Source: Caenorhabditis remanei | Taxonomy: Eukaryota; Nematoda; Chromadorea; Rhabditida; Rhabditidae | Assembly (NCBI RefSeq): GCF_010183535.1 | Contig: NC_071329.1 | Location: forward strand, 19,730,879-19,794,878 | Direction of reading: 5' to 3' | Length of the DNA: 64,000 nucleotides | Shown here: piece after piece, positions 23,361-35,932 of the stretch | How the letters are laid out: every line of letters begins with the position of its first letter | How positions within the stretch are numbered: position 1 is the stretch's first letter | The notes under the pieces: model-generated | Database searches by the model: none | The model's input: only the letters and a program-made list of their open reading frames with translations | Told to the model about the DNA's origin: nothing | Position numbers and translations under genes: made by a program

Positions 23361-25477
23361 CTATTGTTCCAAAGTTTGCTGAGTTCTTCTTTTAGACTCT
23401 GTCTCGCATCCGATAGCTTCTTTTGTTTTGTCTTCATTTGAGTTTAACGGTTGGATATTGTTGATCTGTGAATATAAAGTCTTTATTTGAATATATACCA
23501 AAAGTCAGCTTACAGCTTCGATGACTGCGTTCATCTTTTTTTGAATTTTTTTCTGTAGTTTCATGTTGAACTCGCGATTTTTAGCCTGAAATTGATATAT
23601 TGTTTATTTAAATTCATGTTGATTATGAAGATTCATCCAGCGGTGTTTGGTATTCAAAAGGTTTTAAATTATAGGCAAAATCTTACGTTCAACTCTCTTG
23701 ACACGTCCGAAATGCAATTTTTCGCTTCAGTAATCGTCTTTTTTACTGCAATGATTTGGCCCACCATTGTTACTCTATCATTTCGCACTGATATTTTGGT
23801 AGTCTTTCTTTCTAAATCATCTGAATCTTTGACAATATTTGTCAACTGACTTGAAAGAAGTTTCAATCTAGGTTTCATTGCCTCTCGTTCATCCGAATCC
23901 ATTTCTTTCGAAAGGTTGGTTGAAATTTCTTGGAATGCTTCGTCCATTGCATTTGCAGAGGTTTTCAAAGTGGAAACTGTGGCGTTTACATTTCTTATAG
24001 CGTCGTTTGAAGAATTGAGAATCTTGACATTAAGCAGTTGTCTCTGACGTTCAACAATGTCTTTGCTGATTTCAATTTTTCCTTTCAAAACCTGAAATCT
24101 AGACTTTTATATTTTTATATATTCTTAATCTTAGTTAAGCTGGTTTCACCATTTGATAGTTTTCTTCTTCTTTGTCGAAAACTTCCTTTTCCATTTGCAG
24201 ACGTGTTTCCAGCGATCGTGTTTCGGTTTCATGAAATTCTTTGGAAATTTTCGAGCTTAACTCTTTCTGCTCATCTCGAAGGCGCTCACGAAGATTTTCG
24301 GTCTTCTGGGTTTCGTTGATCTTCTCATCCATATGTCTTTTGTTGACTTTGTCAATTTCGCTTTCAGTCAACTCTTGTTCCTAAAATATACACTATTTAT
24401 ATCTATTAATTGTAGAAGGGCCATGGCACTTATGCTTCACCAGAAATAGAAGAAAAATGAGAATATATAAGAGAGGGGGTTAAGTAGACTTAATGGTACA
24501 AAAAAGAAAAGAAAATATGGTGGACCGTATTTCAAAGAACCCTATTTTTTAATGTTAAATGGGGATTAAAAGCGCATGTCATGCTCGGATTGTTCACACA
24601 GCTGTAATTCATAAAGGTTGAAACTCATTAAAAAATTGAAAATTTCTTGGCGTTTTCTCGGATCAAAACACTTTACCGTAGATTTTTGTATTTTTTTTGT
24701 CCTGAAACCTATTTTTGTCCTGAAACCAATGTTTACTTTTCCTAAATTTTGAAACTAGTTAAGTTTTTGTATTTCCCTGCAACATTATAAACTTATATAG
24801 AAAACAAGAAACAAGAAAAATGTCTACATTCAAAACAAAGTTTTAAATCTGTATTGAAACTGGCCATAAAAAATATTTCAGTCAGAGTTCTGCGATTAAA
24901 ATAATGTTAGCATTCCTAAAGAGTACGGTAGTGACCATTCAATGCAATTTTTGCAATTTTACTGTGTACCTAATAATAAAAAATACCTTCACAACTTTTT
25001 TGGTCCGTTTTTTCTCTTCTTCTTTTTTCAGCGCGTTTTCCATTTTGATATGTTCCAACTCTTCCTCCTGCTCAGCTAGTTTTAGACATCGGAATCTATC
25101 CGCCTCTTCTGCGAGTGCCCTCTTTTTCTGGAAAGCTTCCATTCCCACTTCTGAACAAGTTTAATTCTCAAATTCTTTCATGTTGTGAAATGTTTCTATT
25201 CTCACCTTTTAACTGTTCTCTTGTTGCTTCATTTATACCCTCGATTTCCTCAAGTTTCTTCTCGTGTAGCTCTTGTTGATATCGGTGCCGTTGGGCTTTC
25301 AAGTCACTTTCATGGTTTCTGAAAGGAATTTTGTTTTTATTTGATTTAAAACCCACAAACTGCAATTACTCACTCAACATTGGCAGTTACCCGCCTATTA
25401 TTCTCATTTGAACTTTTGATTCGAGAGTTTCTCAAGTCCTTCTCCACATCTTCTTCATCAGATGACCACAATCCCAT
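23361..25477 (-). CDS. Type IIb coiled-coil protein, first gene of the putative operon, 397 aa
   Basis: Exons: 25374-25477, 25206-25318, 24987-25150, 24150-24380, 23687-24091, 23514-23585, 23361-23465. A TTTGTTTTAG acceptor lies seven bases before the ATG. The start MGLWSSDEED has Gly2 and Ser6. Residues about 25-205 form the coiled coil; the 405-nt and 72-nt exons encode the C-terminal part shared with type IV. The exon 3 donor was fixed by length: the 164-nt exon equals those of the paralogues. The 606 bp intron 3 holds nothing recognised. The next gene starts 160 bp after this stop. Confidence 0.85.
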
Positions 25478-26610
25478 TGTTGGACTAAAACAAAATCATT
25501 TTTTCACACAAAATAACAAAATTTAAATCATTATTCGTTAATGATTTGAGAAAATTGAAACGATTGGAACAGAGGGGGGAAATTGAGAGCGAGGGGGAAG
25601 CGAGGCACTTGCTAATTGTTAGAATTGTGGGTGGAGCTTAGACAAAAGGGTAAACAAATGTTGTTACGAGGACTCATGAATTTTGCTCACTGTTAAGGAG
25701 ACGCGAGTTTCGTTGGAATTTGAATGTGAAGGGGCGGAAAAACCGAAAACGTCTTAATACATCGAAAACACCTACCGTAGTTTACAGGCTAGATTACTCA
25801 CATGTCAGAACATTGGCACCGATTTCAGAAATTTGACGGAGGAAGTTTCACAAAAGTCTAAAATGTTGGACATCGGATGAGCATTTAGCCACGGCTGTGG
25901 CTTGAAAACTCGTAGCGTACCAGTTTCGGAAATATCCAAACGTGTAGCGGGCCGGGCCAAAATTAGAATTGTTCTCGGCCCTGCCCGGTCCGGCCCGAGG
26001 ATTGAAATTCAAAAAATGTTTGAACGAAATTTTGAAATTGTTTCAATAGCCGACACTAGTTGTGGACAAAGGATTAGAAAATTCAACGGAGATAGTACTG
26101 GGTAATTTTGAAAATTAATTTTTGATTTATCAAAAACTACAATTGAAATGAAGAAATGACTATGCCATTACATATGCTGCCTCACGCACTTTACCGTATT
26201 CATTGGCTCCTCCTATTCCTAATAAAATACGGACACACAATATTACGTGTGATTAAACAACAGAACAAACACAAATTTTGACAGTAACTCTATTTTCTGT
26301 TCTAAGCTATGATTTTTTCTCTATTTCTTACAGAAAATTACAATTCTCTAAGGAAGAAGATAAGAAAGACGGAAGAATGGAGTGTATTATATTCAAAGCG
26401 AAACCTTACCGATAAGAATAAAGACAATTTAAACGTTTCTTGCTAAGCGTAAACATTTTTACTGTGTCGGATGACATTGAAAAATTAACACTGAGGAAGA
26501 AATTACATGAGAGAAACTCCTCCTCTCTTTCTTCTCTTTTGCCCCTCTTCTGCATCTTTCATTTTCTCTTATTATCTCTCGCACCAATTGAGTTTTCTTT
26601 CTAACAATAG
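25478..26610. other. Intergenic, divergent promoter region
   Basis: About 1.1 kb between the putative operon (minus) and the type I gene (plus). Near 25950-25995 there is a short GC-rich stretch with gggccgggcc and ggccctgcccggtccggcccg, unusual for this AT-rich DNA and typical of a dispersed repeat fragment. No gene is supported. Confidence 0.45.
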
Positions 26611-29600
26611 ATGTTTCAGCAGATGAATTGGAACCCGTTTGCACAGAGTACTCCTCAATTACCACTTTATCTAGAACATCTGAAAAATGGATTCGATGAG
26701 TTGGTAACAAAACTTGCAACTGGTGATTATGAGGTGTGTTTTGTTGAAAATTATGCATAACTTGAAAATAATTCTATCAAAACATTTCAGGCTGTTCAAG
26801 AAGAACCACTCAAAAATGCAATCAGAGCGGAATTAGAGAAAATGGATTATGAACAACTGAAAATCACCTATGAATCAGTACTAGTTATCAAAAAAGCTAC
26901 GCATGGAATTCAAAACCGAGGTATTCCAGCAATCCCCAAAATGGAACAACAAAGAAAAGATTCATGGGATTCGAGCTTTGAATATGGAAAAATGACCGAG
27001 GTAGGTTCCTTCCTCATTGTTAAACCCCTCCCCCTCTCGTTCTCTTTCGAGTGTTCTCTGATTCTTTGTTTACGCCAAATATTGCTATGTGTTAATTGAG
27101 AATATAGGAGTGAGGAAGAAGATTGTTATTAGTTCGTTTGCGTTTATCGGTGACAAATAGAAAATTCCTCTTTTTTGTTCTTCAAACTTTTACACATTGC
27201 AAACAGTTGCTTTCCAGAACCCTACTCCTGAAATGGATGAGTTCATCGATTTTTTACTGAATTCTACATTTGACTCAAACGGCAGTGCTGGAAAAGTTGT
27301 AACAAAGTTGATATCGAACAACACGGTAAAATGCAAGAAAATATTCTAACATCTATGTTGTTGTTTTCAGTCACCGGTATACAATTCGCATTTAACAGAA
27401 AACATTCAATCACTGCTGAATGGAAAAAGCTTAGGAGAATTGAAGGAAGTGTTCCAGACTGCTGTTGCCATTCGAATAATCACAAACAACATACCAATTT
27501 TAAGAGGTGCTCAACAATTAGCCTCAGGTAGATATATAGATAGATAATATTTATTTCCAGGAGATCATCAACATATGGGACCTGCTCACTCGTCGACGGA
27601 AAGCACATTGAGCGAACAACAAAGACGTCAGAAAGAGATGGTAAGATGTTTCAGTATCATGTAAAAGTTTATATCAGTAAATGTTTTAGTAAAGGATTCT
27701 CAAGAAGAGATGATGATTTGTTCACAAGGGAATTTGTTTTAGCTCGGATACCTTAAAAAATGTGAATAATTCTAGGATGAGGGTTTGTTGAAGAATTGTC
27801 ATAGTTGCCAATACTCAAGGGAGGAAGCAGAGTTGAACGGAATGCACTGTACTTTTTTCAGATCGTTAGATTAACAACTCAACTACTTATTTATAATATA
27901 TAAAAAAATCCGACCATATGTGTGTTGGGTGGAAAAGTATTAAGAACCAACTGAGGTCCATGTGATGTGCCATCTCCTATTGCCTAAAAACGTGTGGTAT
28001 TATCGAAATAAAAAAGTTCCGACATTTTTTACCAACGCGTGTTTGCGGCCTCAGTGCAAAATTTCATAATTTAGCACTAAGTCCGCAAACACGCGTCGGT
28101 AAAAAATGTCGGAACTTTTTTGTCGCGACAATATGCAGCGACAAATTTTCTCATTACGTTAAATGGTTTCCATCCATGAACTACAGTTACATGAGTCACC
28201 CTCAATGAAGTTGACAACCTACGTGTGGTTTGATACAGATTCGATGTTACGATTCCTTGCAATAACTCCAAATCTAGCTCTGACTGCTGAAAGAGACGAA
28301 CTTTTTCAGTCAGATCCAAGTTTCTTATTTCAAATCTTTTAAATCAAAATGTTTTTGCGTTGAAACAAGAAAACCTTTTGTTCACATACATCAGCAGCTT
28401 CCTTTTGAATGACATAATTTTTAGACCAGAAACGAATGAAAACAAAATAACGTTTCAAAAACGCAGAAAGTTGCGTGTAAATCAAAGCTCCGTTCTCGGC
28501 GGGAAAATGAGCAAGAAGTAAAACTTTGAAACTGTAATAAGTACTTAAGTAGGTCTACCAAACACAAAAACAACCACATCGAAAAACAACTCTTGTGTCG
28601 AGAAATCGAAACGACAACTGGCAAGCTCGAAAATTGCAGAAAATTATGAATCAACCTAATACCTTTACGTGCACCATGAGATTAAGAATAAAAATTCGAA
28701 ATTGAATAGCATAGTCCTCTTTTAATAGTCATTTCAAAAAATTATCTAAATCAATAAAAACCCGAAACCTTGATGAACAAATAGCTATCTATAGAATATA
28801 TTTCCTGTTGGTGAAATCTTGTTTTTTTTCAAACCTATACAGAGATTTTAGCCATATCTTCAGCACTGAAACCGATCAAATATTTCAGAAAATTCAAGTG
28901 AATAATTTCTTCGAACGGTTGATAGAAAATAAGAAGAAGATTGTTGATTTGATCAGACATGAAGAAAAAAGTGTCAAGAGCAGTCTAGCCTCGTCGCTGC
29001 CACTTATCAAAAATCATGTGAAATCCCCCGAGGAGAAAGTGATGGAAGGAATACAGGCAAAACTGCGTGAAATGAAACCGAACGAATTAGACGTTTTGTA
29101 TGATGCTATTCGTTGCAAGCGGCCACAATCCACTAATCTTCCAATTGGTACACAAGGTATTCTAATACAGTAATATATATTCACATATCTTATTTCTGAA
29201 ATTTGGATGCCTATATGATCCAGCTAAGCCATTGCAATGATTCTACACTAGTAGCTCCTAGACCTGTCAACAATTTGGCGCCAATTCCTGTTCCGGTAAG
29301 AATTTGTTAAGAATAAAGGGAAAATTGAGAAAATGACCAGTGTTATTCCAGAAATCAAAGGCCGCACAGGATTTTAAAGACCAAATGAGAAAATTCAAAG
29401 CCGTTCCACAGCAAGCATCAGTAAAAAATCGTGAGTTTATGAAGTTTTTAAAAGATCCAGTACCTATTTCTATTTTTAGCGACGCCAGCAGTCCGTCAAA
29501 ATCAAAACAAGGAAAATCATAAAAAAGTAGATGAAGAAATGGAATATCAACTTCTGATTGCCGCTGAAAAAGAACAAGAAAAGCGTTTCCAAAAAGAAGT

Positions 29601-30582
29601 TGAAGAAATGAAAATTAAGAACGATAAGAAAGAGAATTTGATGAAAATAGAGAAAGCTGAAATGGACGAAAAGGCTGATATGAAATTCAAACTGGAATTT
29701 GAGAAGCAAGAGAGAGAGCATGAGATAAATTTTAAAAAAGCGAAGGAGGATATTGAAAACTACGAGGTTGGCTGAATAGCAATTATACTACTTGATGTTT
29801 TTAAATTGAGGAACAATAATTGTTTTATAAAAACGAATGCCAATTTTCGCTCGTATGTCTAGATTAACTCATTCCGTTTATTTCAGAGAGAAACCCAACG
29901 ACTTCTCCAAGAACGTATCAAAGTTTGGAAGGCGTGCAACGATGCTTTCCTTGCTTGCATTTATATTCAGCAGTTGTGGGAAGAGAAGGAAAAACAGTGG
30001 GCTGATTGGTTGGAATCATTGAAAACCTCGATCTCTGAAGCAAAAACAAGATTCAAGTTATTTGAAAGAGTCCTTCAGAACATAAATAGAAATGGGCCAA
30101 AGTATGAAAAAATCGTGAACGTGAGTATTAACTATTTCAAGATGGTCCAAAATTTTTTAATATACTTATTATAGAGTGAACTCAAAAGCCTTCACAAATC
30201 CACCCTCTCCGCTTATTACCTGGTTTTCGATGCGTGCAAAACTGTGAAGAAACTTGTGAACCGATTTGATGGTGTTTTCCTTAAAATACTTCTGAAAAAC
30301 TTGGTGACAATCTCTAACAACCTTTGCACAGCACTAGAAAATATTGATCAATGCATGGTTTGGTCTCGAAATGTAACATCTAGAATAATTTTTGGTTTCC
30401 AGTCTCAAATCGATTTGACCGATCCAATACATCATTCATTCTTGGGTTTATCAAGCTTTGAAGTTCCATCGGTTTTTATACTTCGAGAAGATTCTAAGAC
30501 GTATCAGCCGGATGGACTGCCAATAGAAGAACCACGCGTCTATTCTTCTTCAACTACTTTGAATATCACGGAAATTCATTGA
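26611..30582 (+). CDS. Type I coiled-coil protein with three N-terminal helical modules, about 650 aa
   Basis: Exons: 26611-26733, 26791-27000, 27218-27325, 27371-27527, 27561-27640, 28889-29156, 29252-29295, 29352-29430, 29480-29766, 29887-30120, 30175-30357, 30403-30582. A TTTCAG ending at 26619 suggests the mature start may be the ATG at 26623, four codons later. Three similar helical segments occur: IRAELEKMDYEQLKITYESV, IQSLLNGKSLGELKEVFQTA and IQAKLREMKPNELDVLYDAI; other type I proteins have one or none. Exons of 287 and 234 nt match the paralogue at 6241. Intron 5 is 1.25 kb and carries a hairpin repeat, so an unseen exon there is possible. Confidence 0.8.
28010..28122. repeat. Near-perfect inverted repeat in an intron
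   Basis: Arms of about 38 bp: gttccgacattttttaccaa with cgcgtgtttgcgg on the left, reverse-complemented on the right as ccgcaaacacgcg with tcggtaaaaaatgtcggaac. The loop holds a smaller AGTGC/GCACT stem. It lies in intron 5 of the type I gene and would fold into a long hairpin in the pre-mRNA. Confidence 0.75.
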
Positions 30583-31138
30583 AGGCATTCTTTTACTAAA
30601 TAAAATAATACTCCTAAAATGTGTGTTGAAATATTTGGGCAACTTTTAATTTTTACGTAAATTGATTCAGAATTTTAAGAAAAAGAAAAAGTTTGTTCAG
30701 AGGGAAGTTTAAAAAGTTGAAATGAATTATTAGTATCTCAAGTCGATCAAAAAGAGCCACACTCGCGGTGCTCTTTTTTATTACATTTCAACAGATATGT
30801 TGCTTGAGTTATTAAAAAACAAAAAAATGATTACACAATAACTCACCGGTATGTATTTATCACATTCATTTGCCACATTTGTAAGTCAATTCGTTATGTG
30901 TTTTTGAATGTGCATTCAATATTGAAGAAAAAATGGAACGTCTGTGTCCATAATTCCTGATAAAAACAATTCATTTCGAAAATTTCTTAACTTGATTTTT
31001 TAGTAGTTTTTGTCATATTAAATCTGAAATAGCTAGCATTAACCATTAAAATGGAGATAGGAGGACCATATTAATTTTAAAATGAAAAAGGAGGAAGCGT
31101 GCAAAAAAATAGAAAGAGACAAAACGTACAGTACTGGC
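30583..31138. other. Intergenic, contains a small hairpin
   Basis: This lies downstream of a plus-strand gene with no coding signal. A short hairpin at 30749-30779 (AAAAAGAGC ... GCTCTTTTT) ends in a T run. No other feature seen. Confidence 0.4.
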
Positions 31139-31575
31139 CATAATGAATGCGACACTTGCAGTTTTTTGTTGAAAATGGTGAACTTAGTGAGTGTGAGACG
31201 GCCTCCCTGATGATATCACAATAGCGATTGTTTATGGAATGTAACAATCACAAATAAAACTTCATTTTTGTAGTTGACTTCTTTTTTGTACGGGCACATC
31301 CTAAGAAGTTACAGGCAGTCAATGTATGTAAATAGCTCAAAAATCTTTACTGAAAAAGGGCAACAATAGCGAGAAATTTCTTTGACATTTAATAATTTCT
31401 TAGGATGTGTCCGAACAAAAAAAGAAGTCAACTACAAAAATGAAGATCTACTTGTGATCTGTATAATCCATAAACAATCAATATTGTATGATTATCAGGG
31501 AGTCCGTGTCATAGTCACAACTTGACCATTTTTGACTAAAAACCACAAGTGTCGCATTCTTTATGGCCAGTACTG
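31139..31575. mobile_element. Palindromic MITE-like element, CAGTACTGGCCATAA subfamily
   Basis: Starts CAGTACTGGCCATAATGAATG and ends ...CATTCTTTATGGCCAGTACTG, flanked by TA on both sides. It shares the ttgtagttgac/gtcaactacaaaa core with the CAGTACCGG elements but has different end sequence, so it is a sister subfamily. It is 437 bp and nearly symmetrical. Confidence 0.8.
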
Positions 31576-32184
31576 TAAGAATGAGGCAAGAGAGGGATTT
31601 TTGCATTGCAATTCAAGTAAAACACGACGTTACTTGACAACAGCAGGGCTATTGGTGCAATAGAAAAGATTTGTGGCATTTCTTAATTTTAGATTAGGTA
31701 GCAGCATAGCTTGATACGTCACAGCAGGAATGACGAATACTTCAAAATTGCTTTTCTCAGCGCTTAACGACTATTTTTTCACTGAAATGGCAGTAGAAAC
31801 TGTTTTACTTGAACTCACAAAGTTTGAATGTACTGTTCAATTTCAAAATTTTACATTGAAAGTTCACAATTTCACTATGCGAGGAGAAACCATCTTTCAA
31901 AACAGACATTTTGATTAAAACGAGGAAATGTATAATTTCACTTTATTCAGAACTGGAAATCAAAATAATTCAATGTTTTTTGACGAAATTACAATAAAAA
32001 ATATGATTGAGTCGGAGAACATTGACGAGAATCTTCGGTTTTGAAGAACACAGACAAGAATTTTCGGTTTTTGGGGAATTGAAATGGATGAAAGTAAGAA
32101 CTTAAGAGAATGTGAATCAGTAGAATATGTTGGGTTATTAAAAATAACGATGAAAATTGACAGTGTAGAGGTTTTTAAATCTTT
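31576..32184. other. Intergenic, nothing recognised
   Basis: AT-rich DNA between an element and the 3' end of the minus-strand zinc-binding gene. A 62-codon frame at 31730-31918 has no splice partner or known motif. Confidence 0.4.
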
Positions 32185-34243
32185 TCAAGAATTATTTGCA
32201 GCGTTAGCAGCGTTCTCTGCCTCCTCTTTTGCCCACATTTCGTATTCTTTTTCCACCTTATCATCCAACATTCCACGTTTTCTGCTTTCCAAAATTTCAA
32301 CAATATTTGGTTTTCCTCTAACCGTTTGGAGATATTCGCCCATTTTGATCATATGATGATTGTACACATTCTCCGCGTGCTGCCATTTATGATCTAACCA
32401 GGCTCGGAAATTGTCCATTTTATACTGCATGAATCTCCTCTGCTCTATGATCTTTTGATCATATGATGCAAGGAGAATATCACCGATTCTTCTCTCGTTT
32501 TGTTGATCCACAAACTGTAAAAAAATATTCAAAAAACTATTCAAATTTACATTAGTTCTTACCCAATCTCCAGTTGGTTCTTCGATTAAATCATCCACTT
32601 CTATCTCGTATTTTTTGCTGATTTCCTCCAAGCCAATCTCCACATCCCACTGAAGCACTTGGCGGTATTTAAGCAACATTACTCCTTTCTTTTGATTTGT
32701 TGTTTCTTTAAAAGCGTGTTTCTGATAATCGTCGAGACATCCTCCACCAACGTGTTGTTCAAGAGTATCGCATAGTGCACAGGCCACGCGTGTCAATTTA
32801 CCATCGACCAAAGATTCCATGAAAGCGATCTCCAATTTTTCCCTCAGAAGAGAAGCTTCATGATTGATGAAGTAGTCCGATGACTGAAACCAGTTTTGAG
32901 CATAGTCTTTCTGTAATTAAACTCACATGAGAAAAAAAACCACAATACCTGGTTAATCAACTAAGGTACCGGTCAAAAGATTGTGAACTTTGGCCGTTTT
33001 CAGTTGAAATTGTCCAACTTTGAGAGTGTTTTTTGGTAATACTGACTGTCCCATCAAGTAGATTTTTAATGAATAATACACATCAAAAGTAAAGCTCCGT
33101 TTTTGTAGTTGACAACTTTTTTGCGCGGGCATTTCCTAGCAAGTTAAATATCGACAAAGTAATTTCTCCCTCAAGTCGACCAATTTCAGTGCAAAATGTT
33201 GCGATTTTTGAGCTGTCGTCTTAAAATGACTATAACTCTCTAGGGAGTTCATTAAAAATCTACGGGGATTCATTAAAAATCTACTTGATGGGACAATCAG
33301 TATTACCATGACTCAGTCTTAAAGTTGTGCAATTTTAACTGAAAACGGGCAAGAATCAGGAAGACAAATGGAAAAAAGTTAAAATGGTTATTAATACACT
33401 TCTGCTAATGTGAAAATGTCTTGCAGCACCAAATAATGTCTCAAAATTCATTGCATAATAGCTCAGTTTTCTTGTCATCAAGCAGGAAAAAACCCTCGCT
33501 GACTTCATAGAAATTGGTCACTGTAAAAATGAGCACATTTGCTCGCCAAAACCAATCGAAAAGTAGTTTAACGCCAAATTTATTTTTAATTCCTGCTATA
33601 ATAATATTCTAGTTCTCTCAAATCTTCCGGTTGTTGAGAACGGCGTCCTTTTGAAGTCATTAAAAACATTTTCGCAAAAAAATTCATTCAAAAAATTAGT
33701 ACTTTGAAATTTCAAACGAGGATGCAGCTATTCTTATCAAACCACCAGTCAGGGTTCTGTACTTATAATTTGGCCAAAGATCCAAGTTAGAAAACACAGA
33801 GAATGTATTTTTGAAAATCACCCAAAAATCACGTTTTTATTGAAGCTTACAACCTTTTCACCGCTACTGTAATTAACCAAATGTTTGATCACTGACCTGC
33901 ATTTCAGTGGCTCTTTTTTCTTCTGCACACTTGTCCAAGTGCTCTTTGAGGAAGTGTTTTCTTAGAACAGCGTCTCGGCAAATCGGACACGCTATCTCCT
34001 CTGAAACAAAAACAATTATTCACAAAGCAATACAACACTTGATACCATTATGATCTCTTTTTGCACGTCTGATGTAGGACTCCTGCGTATCTGAAAAAAT
34101 TGAACATAACGAGACTGTTTTCTAGAGAGCACTATACCTTGTACGTAACCAGGAAAAAACGGGATCAAATATCTTGCTTCTTCACGTCGGGCCATTATCG
34201 CCTGGCGATATTCAAGAATGTCGATTATTTGCTGGTGGTTCAT
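32185..34243 (-). CDS. Zinc-binding protein with two Cys/His clusters, 310 aa
   Basis: Exons: 34138-34243, 34046-34090, 33897-34000, 32563-32910, 32185-32514. A TTTTTCAG acceptor lies about six bases before the ATG. Near residue 55 is CPIC with spaced His, His and Cys (C-x2-C-x7-H-x4-H-x3-C), which could bind one zinc ion. A second cluster (CALCDTLEQH...C, about residues 123-138) has the same kind of ligands. The C-terminal third is helical, charged and Ala/Glu-rich at the end. Intron 3 (986 bp) contains an eroded CAGTACCGG-family element. It is paralogous to the gene at 35933-37089, which has the same length and exon layout. Zinc binding is inferred; the partner and role are unknown. Confidence 0.84.
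32964..33352. mobile_element. CAGTACCGG-family palindromic element, eroded right end
   Basis: Begins ggtaccggtcaaaagattgt and carries ttgtagttgacaacttttt in the left half, but the right half lost most of the matching segment and ends around aactgaaaacgggc. It lies in intron 3 of the gene at 32185-34243. Confidence 0.68.
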
Positions 34244-34523
34244 TGGAAACTGAAAAAGTTTGTATGATATCAATCAGAGTATTAGAGAAATGAGCTGAGC
34301 ATCTCGAGCAAAAACGCATGTTTTATGAAAACTTTAGAGTCAAGATTCGATGTTTTAGATACGATTTTATAACGATTTTTGAGGAGTTCTCAAGAAAATT
34401 TTCAAAACTTTGTAGACTAAAGTTGAATTGTTTTGAAATAATATAGACTATTTTTTAAAAAAATTTTGTATGTTGTGCAGAAAAACAATTAAAAATAAGA
34501 AATTATATTCAGTCACCGACATA

Positions 34524-35124
34524 CAGTACCGGCCAAAAGGATATCATATTTTGCCTTTTTCAGTTGAAAGTGCCCAACTTTGAGAGTGTGTCATGGTAAA
34601 ACTAACAGTTTCACAAAAATAACTTTTTATGAGATCAAACAAAACAAATGTAGAACTTCATTTTTGTAGTTGACAACTTTTTTGTTCGGACACTCCCTAC
34701 ATATCGACAAACGAATTTCTCAATCAAATCGTCAAATTTCATTGTCAGTGCAAAATAGTGCGATTTTTGTAGATTATTAATAAATTATACATATCGAAAG
34801 TAGAGCATCATTTTCGAAGTCGACAACTTTTTTGTACGGACAGTCCCATAAGAATTATAGTAATTTTAAGTAAACAGCTCAAAAATGACACTATTTCGCA
34901 CTGAAATTGGTCGATTTAAGGAGAAATTACTTTGTCGATATTTACCTTGCTAGTGAGTGCTCGTACAAAAAAGTTGTCTATTATAAAAATGAAGCTCTAC
35001 TTTTGGTCTGTTTGATCCAATATAAAGTTAATTTGTGGAACAATTCATTTTACTATGACACACGCTCAAAGTTGGGCATTTTCAACTAAAAATGGCAAAA
35101 TATTATATATTTTTGGCTGGTACT
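34524..35124. mobile_element. CAGTACCGG-family element, about 600 bp composite
   Basis: Starts CAGTACCGGCCAAAAGG after TA and ends ...tttggctggtact. The core is duplicated (the block around tgcgatttttgtagattatt restarts a second left half), so this is a copy inserted into or recombined with another. It lies upstream of the gene at 32185-34243. Confidence 0.7.
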
Positions 35125-35932
35125 CTATTTACTTTCTACAGCTCAATTTTGAATATTGCTACTTTTAAAGTTGTTAAGATTTTCTTTTTTGTAATTCCTC
35201 ATTTTTAGAATTGAACTAAAATTCAATATAAAATGATTCTGAAAACAATAGAGCCAGTTTAGGTGTCAATGAAGCTGAGAGAGAGAGAGAGAAAAAAGTA
35301 GTAATTAGAAATGTTGAGAATGAGATACTTAAACAGATTTAACCATTTAAAAAATTGAGTCGAAACACCTCCAAACGAGCAAAAAAAGGAGAAAAATGAC
35401 GAGGAGGCCGCAAGCGAGATGAGGTGAGAATGGGGGAACACGTCGCGTATTACCCCCCACTGTTCTCCGTCTCGCTTCTTCTTTCACTATCTCTCGAAAA
35501 CACGTCTACGTCTGTTGTTTGCCATATATCTTTCTCTCTTTTTTGTTCACTAGCTCGATTGTCTCGATTCTCTTACATGGGGTGCCAGTGTGTCCAATGA
35601 CAAAATAGAAACAAGGATCAAAGAAAGAAGAAAAAAGAATAAAAATATTTAATGAGTAGAGCCTTCCATATAAAAATTTTGCAAGTTCTAATAGAATATC
35701 AGTAAATAAATTTATTTCGTTATCAAAGAATAAAATTTAGTGATAAGAAAAAACGAAAAATCGGGAATGGCGGGAAAAAAGTTTCAAATGAGACAGAGAA
35801 GGGGAAAAATCAAAGGGATTTAGTTGCCATAACATCATCACAAAAATAGAAGGAGTGGGTATGCATTACAAAGAAAAGATGGTCGTTGGTTGGGAAAAAA
35901 GGGAATGATGCAATGAAAAAAAAAAGATAAAA
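35125..35932. other. Intergenic with GA microsatellite
   Basis: A short (GA)n run is at 35277-35292 and a CT/GA-rich stretch follows near 35450-35560. No coding signal is supported. Confidence 0.45.

Noticed and set aside
25902..26105. 67-codon plus-strand frame with GC-rich stretch
   Set aside because: Built on a short repeat (gggccgggcc/ggcccg) with no splice or domain support.
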